This document shows, in pieces, positions 7,212 to 12,287 of a stretch of 22,811 bases of DNA. Below the pieces are notes generated by a model. It saw only the letters and a program-made list of their open reading frames with translations. It ran no database searches and had not been told where the DNA came from. The translations under genes were made by a program, and so were the position numbers. Position 1 is the stretch's first letter. Each line of letters begins with the position of its first letter. This DNA comes from a bacterium (lineage in GTDB: Bacteria > Actinomycetota > Thermoleophilia > Solirubrobacterales > 70-9), in contig PKER01000361.1 of NCBI GenBank assembly GCA_002919115.1, forward strand, positions 1 through 22,811, written 5' to 3'.

Positions 7212-9536
7212 GTGCGCCGCCTGACAAGGACGTCTGGTCGCACACTGCTGGCGCTTGCGCTGACGGTGGGGATCGCATCGGCAGGGACCGCCGAGGCGGC
7301 TTTGCCTGCCGGGTTTCAGAAGAACACCGTCATCGAGGGCCTGCACAACCCGACGCAGGTCGAGTTCGCGCCGGACGGGCGGGTGTTCGTCGCCGAGCAG
7401 CGCGGCACGGTCAAGGTCTTCGACGGGCTGAACGACAACGCGCCCAAGATCGCGATCGACCTGCGCGAGCAAGTGCACTCCTACCACGACCGCGGGCTGC
7501 TCGGGCTCGCGCTCGACCCGAACTTCCCTGACGACCCCTACGTGTACGTGCTGTACACGCGCAACGCCCCGCTCGGCGAGGAGCCCCCGAAGTGGACGAA
7601 GCCGGCCGACTGGGACCCCGAGCTCGACGACTGCCCGAACCCGCCGGGCGGCACGCAGGACGGCTGCGTCGTGAGCGGCCGGCTGGCGCGGATCGAGCTG
7701 ACCGCGAGCGGGGTCGCGAAGACCGGCCCCGGCGGCGCGCCGGAGGAGCACGTGCTGGTCGACGACTGGTGCCAGCAGTTCGACACGCACTCGATCGGCG
7801 ACCTCGCGTTCGACGCGAAGGGCCGGCTGTACGCGAGCGGGGGAGACGGCGCCAACTACAACTACGCCGACTACGGCCAGGCGGGCGTGAACGGCCCGTT
7901 CAACCCGTGCGGCGCCCCGCCGACGCCCTACGGGGTCGCGCCCAACGCCAAGCACGGCGAGGGCGGCGCGCTGCGCTCGCAGGATTTGCTCACGCGCGGC
8001 GACCCGACCGGGCTGGACGGGACGATCATCCGCGTCAACCGCCGCACCGGCAAGGCGGTGGCGGCCAACCCGCTCGCCAGCGACCCCGACGAGAACGCCG
8101 CGCGGATCATCGCCTTCGGGCTGCGCAACCCGTTCCGCTTCACGATCCGCCCGGGGACGAACGAGGTCTGGATCGGGGACGTGGGGCAGACCGACTGGGA
8201 GGAGATCAACTTCGTGCCGGGCGGCTCAAAGCAGCCCGCCAACTTCGGCTGGCCCTGCTACGAGGGCTTCGGCAAGCAGGCGATGTGGGCGTTCCTGGGG
8301 AACGACATGTGCGACAGCCTGTACGCGGGCCACCATCCGGTGCGCGCCCCGCACGTGGCGTTCTCGCACTACCGGGGGATCAACGCGGCCGACGACTGCC
8401 GCGCCACGGGCACCTCGGCGGTCTCCGGCGTCGCGTTCGCGCCCAAGACCAAGAAGTGGCCCAAGGCCTACCGGGGCGCGCTGTTCTTCGCGGACTACTC
8501 GCGCCGCTGCATCGGCTACATGCCCGCGAAGAAGAACGGCAGGCCCGACGCCGACCGGGTGATCGCGTTCGACACGGCCCCGGGCTTCCCCGTGGACCTG
8601 GAGTTCGGGCCCGACGGCGCCCTGTATTACGTGGACATCCTGGCCGGGGCCGTGCGGCGCATCGCGCGCGGCAAGGGGGGCGGGCCGGTCGCGAAGGTGA
8701 GCGTCTCGCCGCGGCGCTGGGGCGAGCTGCCGCTCACGCTCACCCTCGACGCGAGCAAGTCCTTCGACCCCAAGGGCGCCGACCTCCAGTACTGGTGGGA
8801 GCTCGACGGGGACGGCGACTTCAACGACTACCCGACGGGCGACAAGAAGAAGATCACCCACACGTTCACCGAGCCGGGGCCGATCGAGGTCGGCGTCGCG
8901 ATCTTCGAGAAGAACACCTGGAAGGACGCCCAGGCGACGGTGACGATCTACCCGGGCAACACGCCGCCCGAGCCCGTGATCGAGGAGGTGCGCGGCGAGG
9001 TGCCGTGGACGGCGGGCGCCGAGCTCGAGGCGCTGGGCTCGGCGGCCGACGCGGAGGACGGCCCGCTCGCCCAAGCGGCGCTCGAGTGGGAGGTGAAGAT
9101 CCAGCACTGCCCGTCGCGGGCGTGCCACGAGCACCCCTTGAGCACCTGGCGCGGCGCGCAGATGAGCTTCATCGCGCCCGACCACGAGTGGCCGTCGCAC
9201 GTCGAGGTGCGGCTGCGCGCGACGGACTCGCAGGGCCTCAGCAGGACCGAGACGCTCGAGCTGCACCCGCGGAGCGTGCGGCTTGCGCTGCGCTCCAACC
9301 CGAACAAGCTGAAGCTCTCGGCCGGCGGCAAGATCAAGCGCACGCCGTTCAACGTGCGGGTGATCAAGGGCGGCGGCGCGGTGGTCGCCGCGCCCAAGAG
9401 CCAGCGCAAGGGCGGGCGCGTCTGGCGCTTCAGGCGCTGGAAGGGCGCGAAGGGGCGCGTGCTCAACCTGGCCGCGACCCAGAACCGGGTCCTGCGCGCG
9501 GTCTACAAGCGCAAGCCGAAGAAGAGCTCACGCTGA
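7212..9536 (+). CDS. Secreted PQQ-dependent sugar (glucose/sorbosone) dehydrogenase-like protein with PKD domain
   Basis: This 774-residue protein has a signal peptide of about 1-29 (ending AEA). Residues about 35-490 form the six-bladed propeller of the soluble glucose/sorbosone dehydrogenase family. Characteristic segments include G-L-x-N-P-T-Q-V-E-F-A-P-D-G-R-V-F-V-A-E, H-D-R-G-L-L-G-L-A-L-D-P-N-F, G-L-R-N-P-F-R-F, W-I-G-D-V-G-Q-x-x-W-E-E-I-N, and L-E-F-G-P-D-G-A-L-Y-Y-V-D. A PKD-type domain follows (about 493-585, with W-E-L-D-G-D-G-D-F), then a second beta-domain and a Lys/Arg-rich C-terminus. Family enzymes oxidise sugars in the periplasm or outside the cell using PQQ; substrate and cofactor loading here are not shown. 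No PQQ biosynthesis gene is in the window. The family also includes proteins without proven dehydrogenase activity. Confidence 0.84.
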   Translation: MRRLTRTSGRTLLALALTVGIASAGTAEAALPAGFQKNTVIEGLHNPTQVEFAPDGRVFVAEQRGTVKVFDGLNDNAPKIAIDLREQVHSYHDRGLLGLALDPNFPDDPYVYVLYTRNAPLGEEPPKWTKPADWDPELDDCPNPPGGTQDGCVVSGRLARIELTASGVAKTGPGGAPEEHVLVDDWCQQFDTHSIGDLAFDAKGRLYASGGDGANYNYADYGQAGVNGPFNPCGAPPTPYGVAPNAKHGEGGALRSQDLLTRGDPTGLDGTIIRVNRRTGKAVAANPLASDPDENAARIIAFGLRNPFRFTIRPGTNEVWIGDVGQTDWEEINFVPGGSKQPANFGWPCYEGFGKQAMWAFLGNDMCDSLYAGHHPVRAPHVAFSHYRGINAADDCRATGTSAVSGVAFAPKTKKWPKAYRGALFFADYSRRCIGYMPAKKNGRPDADRVIAFDTAPGFPVDLEFGPDGALYYVDILAGAVRRIARGKGGGPVAKVSVSPRRWGELPLTLTLDASKSFDPKGADLQYWWELDGDGDFNDYPTGDKKKITHTFTEPGPIEVGVAIFEKNTWKDAQATVTIYPGNTPPEPVIEEVRGEVPWTAGAELEALGSAADAEDGPLAQAALEWEVKIQHCPSRACHEHPLSTWRGAQMSFIAPDHEWPSHVEVRLRATDSQGLSRTETLELHPRSVRLALRSNPNKLKLSAGGKIKRTPFNVRVIKGGGAVVAAPKSQRKGGRVWRFRRWKGAKGRVLNLAATQNRVLRAVYKRKPKKSSR

Positions 9537-9539
9537 CCC

Positions 9540-9562
9540 CGCGCGGGTAGCTTTCCCGCGCG
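9540..9562 (+). promoter_or_regulatory. -10 element (TAGCTT) inside the loop of a perfect 8-bp inverted repeat
   Basis: CGCGCGGG (9540-9547) is the exact reverse complement of CCCGCGCG (9555-9562). The 7-nt loop is TAGCTTT, which contains a good -10 hexamer (9548-9553). The repeat begins 4 nt after the stop codon of the dehydrogenase gene and ends one base before the ATG of the NfeD-like gene. It could work as a compact terminator for the upstream gene, a promoter for the next, and an operator. Confidence 0.55.
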
Positions 9563-9889
9563 ATGCTGCTGCTCGCCTCGATCGTCGGGCTGTTCGTGCT
9601 GCCCTCGCCGTGGAACGTGCTGGGCGTGGTGGTCGCCGCCTTCGTGGAGGTGGGGGAGCTTTGGCTGTGGATGCGGTTCCTGCGGCGCTACCGCGTGCAC
9701 GGCGGGGCGGAGGGGATGATCGGCGAGCGCGCCGAGGTGCTCGAGCGCTGCGACCCGCGCGGCCGGGTGCGCCTGCGGGGTGAGATCTGGCACGCGATCT
9801 CGGCCGACGGCGAGCCCCTGGAGCCCGGCGAGCGGGTGTACGTGCGGGCCGTGGAGGGCCTTGCCGTGCGGGTCGGGCGGGACCGTTAG
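9563..9889 (+). CDS. NfeD-like membrane protein with C-terminal OB-fold
   Basis: This 108-residue protein has two hydrophobic segments (about 2-15 and 18-40), then an R-R-Y-R junction and a soluble domain (about 46-104). The soluble domain has the NfeD/OB-fold pattern: G-x-x-G-x-x-A-x-V, R-G-R-V-R-L-R-G-E-I-W-H-A-I-S, and a closing G-E-R-V-Y-V-R-A-V-E-G-L-x-V-x-V. Proteins of this type usually work beside stomatin/SPFH-family proteins or membrane proteases in envelope quality control. No SPFH gene lies in the window, so this is a short stand-alone version. The mRNA appears leaderless. The tRNA gene lies 60 nt downstream. Confidence 0.8.
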   Translation: MLLLASIVGLFVLPSPWNVLGVVVAAFVEVGELWLWMRFLRRYRVHGGAEGMIGERAEVLERCDPRGRVRLRGEIWHAISADGEPLEPGERVYVRAVEGLAVRVGRDR

Positions 9890-9931
9890 CGGGCGCCCGC
9901 GGGCGGCGCGAAACAACGCGCGCAGCATTGC

Positions 9932-9937
9932 TACGCT
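9932..9937 (+). promoter_or_regulatory. Putative -10 element (TACGCT) of the tRNA-Val gene
   Basis: TACGCT ends 12 nt before the mature 5' end of the tRNA, leaving a short 5' leader for RNase P to remove. The same hexamer recurs at 17037 and 17651. No -35 consensus is visible. Confidence 0.45.
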
Positions 9938-9949
9938 CCCAGTTGCTCA

Positions 9950-10022
9950 GGGCGCTTAGCTCAGTTGGGAGAGCGCCAGCTCGACAAGCTGGAGGTCACT
10001 GGTTCGAGCCCAGTAGCGCCCA
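9950..10022 (+). tRNA. tRNA-Val, anticodon GAC
   Basis: The 73-nt cloverleaf folds fully. The acceptor stem GGGCGCT (9950-9956) pairs with AGCGCCC (10015-10021), with discriminator A. The D-stem is GCTC/GAGC with a G-G in the loop, the anticodon stem is CCAGC/GCTGG (9976-9980/9988-9992), and the T-stem is ACTGG/CCAGT with loop TTCGAGC. The anticodon loop (9981-9987) is TCGACAA, which puts GAC at positions 34-36. GAC and A73 agree with valine identity. Position 33 is C instead of the almost universal U; no alternative register gives a paired stem. The 3' CCA is not encoded. Confidence 0.9.
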
Positions 10023-10190
10023 CTGACCGCGCCGGCCGATGGCCGGCGTTTCGCGTTTTTTGGCGTGTCGAAGCCCCGCGTGGCGCTGCGTGAACTCGCT
10101 CGGGGCGCAGGCGGCGACCAGGCCGAGGGCCGCGGCGCCGATCGCGATCGCTCCGGCCGCCCCTAGCCCGGTCGCCCGCAGCATGGGCAT
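9996..10190 (-). CDS. Possible small lipoprotein, last gene of the PadR operon; overlaps tRNA-Val antisense
   Basis: The ATG at 10190 (minus) shares one base with the TGA of the upstream membrane-protein gene (TGATG), a typical coupling junction. The predicted 64-residue peptide begins M-P-M-L-R, followed by a hydrophobic stretch rich in Gly/Ala/Ile and a lipobox-like L-V-A-A-C near residue 28. It could therefore be a lipoprotein or a signal-anchored peptide. The remaining 36 residues are basic. Their codons read through the complement of the tRNA terminator (the T-run becomes Lys-Lys), and the last 27 nt are antisense to the 3' end of tRNA-Val. The hydrophobic start and the junction support a real gene; the overlap argues against it, or suggests the C-terminus has drifted. 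I recognise no family. Confidence 0.42.
   Translation of the reverse strand: MPMLRATGLGAAGAIAIGAAALGLVAACAPSEFTQRHAGLRHAKKRETPAIGRRGQWALLGSNQ
10030..10061 (+). terminator. Rho-independent terminator of tRNA-Val
   Basis: CGCCGGCC (10030-10037) pairs perfectly with GGCCGGCG (10041-10048) over a 3-nt GAT loop. A run of six T follows at 10056-10061. It starts 8 nt after the tRNA 3' end and separates it from the converging PadR operon. Confidence 0.75.
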
Positions 10191-11261
10191 CAGCGAAGCT
10201 CGGTGCGGAGGACCCGCCCGTCCCCTGCGAACACGACCACGAGGCTGACCTCCTCGCAGGGGTCGAGCGTGTCGTCGCCGCGGGCGGGCAGGTACAGCCA
10301 GGCCTCCCGGCCCTGCCTGTCGGCCCGCTTGGAAGGCGGGCCGAGGGTCGCGCGGACCCCCGAGCGGTTCATCCCGTCGACGCCGCCGCAGCGGTGGACC
10401 CGGATGGCCTCGTCGCGCCGCGCGTCGGGCCCGTGCGCGCCCTGGAGCTTCGCGGCGTCCGGGGCCCACGCGGTGCAGACGAACGGGCCGGCCGTCCACT
10501 CCTTGCCCGCGAACCAGAACACCGGCAGGGCGACCATCGCCGCGGCCGCGAGCGTGACCGCGGTGCGTCGGCTGGTGAGCGGCGGGTTCGCCGCCAGGGG
10601 CTCGGCGGGCGCACCGGCGCCGATGCCGCTCGCCGATGCGGCGCCCGCGAGGAGGGCCGCCTCGGCGCGCGATACCGGCAGGCGGATGAGGCTGCCGTAC
10701 GCGAGGCCGGCGAGCGCCATCATCGCTCCGGACGCGAGCGCCGGACCCTCGGACGACCCGAGCCAGAGGCCGAACAGCAGGCCTACCAGGGCGAAGCAGG
10801 TCCGCATGGCCGCGCGCGGCTGCGTGAAGGACTCCGCTCGCCGCACGCCCAGCTCGATCGCGAGCAGCGCGAAGAGGAGCACCGGGAGGGTGAAGTAGGA
10901 GGCGAAGAAGGTCGCGAAGGCGATCGTCCGCGGCTCGGCCCCCTGCCAGGGCGGGCCGCCGGTCAGGTCGTCCACCACGCTGAGCGCGACGAACGCCACG
11001 AAGACGACGGCGGGGTAGAGCACCAGATTGACGATCAGTCGCCCGAGCGCGTGGTTGGATGCCGTTGCCGCGCCCGAGCGGGCGCCAGCCCCGGTCCTCC
11101 CAGCGCGCGCGGACGCCGCCCGCGACCAGGCCAAGCGCCTCGCGCCAGGCGCCGTGGTCCGCCGCGAGCTCGCCGGCCAGGTCGAGAAGCAGCTCGCGGT
11201 CCCGGCGCCGCCGCGCGGGCGGGTAGGCGTAGAGGCAGAGCTTCAGGATCCGGTCCCTCAT
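10190..11261 (-). pseudogene. Membrane protein co-transcribed with PadR, disrupted by a +1 frameshift
   Basis: The ATG at 11261 overlaps the PadR stop (ATGA), so translation should be coupled. The first 60 or so residues look genuine: MRDRILKLCLYAYPPARR, then acidic/basic helices and RARWEDRGWRPLGRGNG, like the cytosolic prefix of PadR-linked membrane proteins. After that the frame turns into Arg-rich shadow sequence. The real continuation (SNHALGRLIVNLVLYP...) lies one base further on, in the frame that ends at 10190. The switch falls at about 11060-11094, near a GGGG run at 11091-11094. The continuation has about five hydrophobic segments, then a soluble C-terminus with G-M-N-R-S-G-V-R-A-T-L-G-P-P and V-V-F-x-x-D-G-R-V-L-R, like the SmpA/BamE fold. 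A sequencing error, a true mutation or a programmed frameshift are all possible. If the gene is not broken, the second frame alone (10190-11134) is the annotated part. Confidence 0.7.
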
Positions 11262-11572
11262 GCGGTTCGCGGGCGGCCGAGGCGGGCCTCGACCGCTTCG
11301 GCCGTGGCGCGGAGGCGCTGCGTCTCGGCCTCGATCGCAGCGGCGCCCGCGCCCGTGAGCCGGAAGTAGCGCCGGCGGCGGCCGTTGACGACCTCCTCGC
11401 GATCGGGCTCGACCAGCCCCTCATCGGTGAGGCGCTCCAGCGCGCCGTAGAGCGTCCCGGCGGTGAGCCTCATCCGCTCGCCCGACAGCTCCCGGGCCTC
11501 CTGCGCGATCGCGTACCCGTGCTTGGGGCCGTCGAGCAGGCTCGCGAGGATGAACAGCGTCTGCTCGGTCAC
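11258..11572 (-). CDS. PadR-family transcriptional regulator
   Basis: This 104-residue protein starts at GTG and is nearly all PadR winged helix: F-I-L-A-S-L-L-D-G-P-K-H-G-Y-A-I, the recognition-helix region L-T-A-G-T-L-Y-G-A-L-E-R-L, then E-G-L-V-E-P-D and the wing G-R-R-R-R-Y-F-R-L-T-G-A-G. A short C-terminal helix completes a PadR-s1-like (minimal) regulator that should bind DNA as a dimer. It heads an operon with the membrane protein downstream (ATGA overlap), a common arrangement in which PadR represses its own operon until a ligand binds. The palindrome between -35 and -10 (11583-11603) is the obvious operator. The ligand cannot be inferred. Confidence 0.92.
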   Translation of the reverse strand: MTEQTLFILASLLDGPKHGYAIAQEARELSGERMRLTAGTLYGALERLTDEGLVEPDREEVVNGRRRRYFRLTGAGAAAIEAETQRLRATAEAVEARLGRPRTA

Positions 11573-11581
11573 GCCCGCGAC

Positions 11582-11609
11582 TATATATCGGCAGCCGATG
11601 TATGGTCAA
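11582..11609 (-). promoter_or_regulatory. Promoter of the PadR operon (TTGACC-16-TATATA)
   Basis: On the minus strand, TTGACC (11609-11604) is followed 16 nt later by TATATA (11587-11582), nearly consensus for the housekeeping sigma factor. The -10 ends 9 nt before the GTG at 11572, so this mRNA is also probably leaderless. It is the most AT-rich spot in the region. Confidence 0.78.
11583..11603. promoter_or_regulatory. Palindromic operator, likely PadR binding site
   Basis: ATATATCGGC (11583-11592) and GCCGATGTAT (11594-11603) are inverted repeats around a single A, with 9 of 10 positions matching. The palindrome fills the space between the -35 and -10 elements and overlaps the -10, so a bound dimer would block RNA polymerase. 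The outer ATAC/ATAT...GTAT ends fit the AT-rich ATGT/ACAT half-sites reported for PadR proteins. Confidence 0.7.
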
Positions 11610-11698
11610 CGGGCGCCCCGCCGCGTGCGAAACGCAGGCCCAGGCCCGGGGATTGACACGGCGCCTGGGATTCGAGCGCCTGCTGGGGGCCGGGCGGC

Positions 11699-11728
11699 TT
11701 GCATCGATGGCGCCTGCCCGCCTAAGCT
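11699..11728 (+). promoter_or_regulatory. Promoter TTGCAT-18-TAAGCT of the 95-residue membrane protein
   Basis: TTGCAT (11699-11704) and TAAGCT (11723-11728) are separated by 18 nt. The -10 ends 11 nt before the ATG at 11740, leaving a leader of only a few bases. No Shine-Dalgarno sequence is present. Confidence 0.55.
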
Positions 11729-11739
11729 CCGACGTCGCA

Positions 11740-12027
11740 ATGGATCACGGGAGGGCGCCCACCGCTTTCGATGCGATGCTCAGCGGGCTGTTCGCGGGCA
11801 TCGCCGTGGTCGCCGGGTGGCTTTTGTTTTTGGTCTCGGCGGCGACGGTCGCGGCGCTCGGGCTCGCGCTCATGAGCCCCGAGGAGTCGCGCTGGGGCGC
11901 GGGGTTCCCGTTCTACGCCGTCGCCGGCTGGGGCACCGCCGCGTTCGTGCTGCTCGTCGTCCGGGCCGCCTGCCGCTGGCTCGCCGGGGTGAGCGACGAG
12001 CGGGCGCCGCGCGAGCCGCTCACGTAG
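11740..12027 (+). CDS. Small two-TM membrane protein of unknown function
   Basis: The ATG at 11740 is preferred over in-frame starts back to 11602, because the promoter (TAAGCT at 11723) lies inside that extension and its sequence is not protein-like. The 95-residue product has a short polar N-terminus, one long hydrophobic region (about 14-45), a loop with S-P-E-E-S-R-W-G, a second hydrophobic segment (about 55-80) and a charged C-terminal tail (S-D-E-R-A-P-R-E). I recognise no family. It is divergent from the PadR operon and shares its upstream region, so PadR could also influence it; that is speculation. Confidence 0.6.
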   Translation: MDHGRAPTAFDAMLSGLFAGIAVVAGWLLFLVSAATVAALGLALMSPEESRWGAGFPFYAVAGWGTAAFVLLVVRAACRWLAGVSDERAPREPLT

Positions 12028-12048
12028 GGCGCGCGCCGTGAGCCTTTC

Positions 12049-12077
12049 GTGACATCTCGCTTCGGCGCGCGTAGAGG
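12049..12077 (+). promoter_or_regulatory. Possible promoter (GTGACA-17-TAGAGG) before the 19-residue peptide gene
   Basis: GTGACA (12049-12054) and TAGAGG (12072-12077) are 17 nt apart. Immediately downstream, CCACGC (12081-12086) and GCGTGG (12090-12095) form a perfect 6-bp inverted repeat with a 3-nt spacer, near the expected transcription start. This may be an operator or a 5' hairpin. The hexamers are imperfect. Confidence 0.35.
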
Positions 12078-12157
12078 CGACCACGCTATGCGTGGTGGAT
12101 TAGGGCTCGGGGGTCGGGGTACCCGGCTGCCCAACGCCAAGTACGAAAGGCCAAGGC

Positions 12158-12217
12158 ATGTACATCGGAATCGGAGCCCTGATCCTCATCATCATCCTCG
12201 TGATCCTGCTCACCTAG
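12158..12217 (+). CDS. 19-residue hydrophobic membrane peptide
   Basis: ATG at 12158 to TAG at 12215-12217 encodes MYIGIGALILIIILVILLT, a single transmembrane helix with almost no soluble part. GAAAGG (12145-12150) lies 7 nt upstream as a fair ribosome binding site. The choice of Ile/Leu codons without the usual GC-rich Ala/Arg/Gly bias makes the hydrophobic run unlikely to be chance in this genome. Tiny hydrophobic proteins starting MYxGxG are, from memory, frequent in actinobacteria, but their role is unknown; they may bind and modulate membrane proteins. It sits between two membrane-protein genes. Confidence 0.65.
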   Translation: MYIGIGALILIIILVILLT

Positions 12218-12263
12218 TCGTGAGCGGGGGCCGCGCGGGCCCCGGACCGCGCGGCTCATCTTC

Positions 12264-12287
12264 CGGCCCGCTTATGCTCGCGGGCCG
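12264..12287 (+). promoter_or_regulatory. -10 element (TATGCT) inside the loop of a perfect 8-bp inverted repeat
   Basis: CGGCCCGC (12264-12271) is the exact reverse complement of GCGGGCCG (12280-12287). The 8-nt loop TTATGCTC contains TATGCT (12273-12278). The last base of the right arm is the G of the GTG start codon. The design matches that at 9540-9562 although the arm sequences differ. Confidence 0.55.

Noticed and set aside
11653..11658. Consensus TTGACA as a promoter -35
   Set aside because: No TANNNT lies 16-19 nt downstream; the better pair is TTGCAT/TAAGCT at 11699-11728.
11602..11739. Longer N-terminus for the 95-residue membrane protein
   Set aside because: This stretch contains the PadR -35/operator edge and the TTGCAT/TAAGCT promoter, and its translation is not protein-like.
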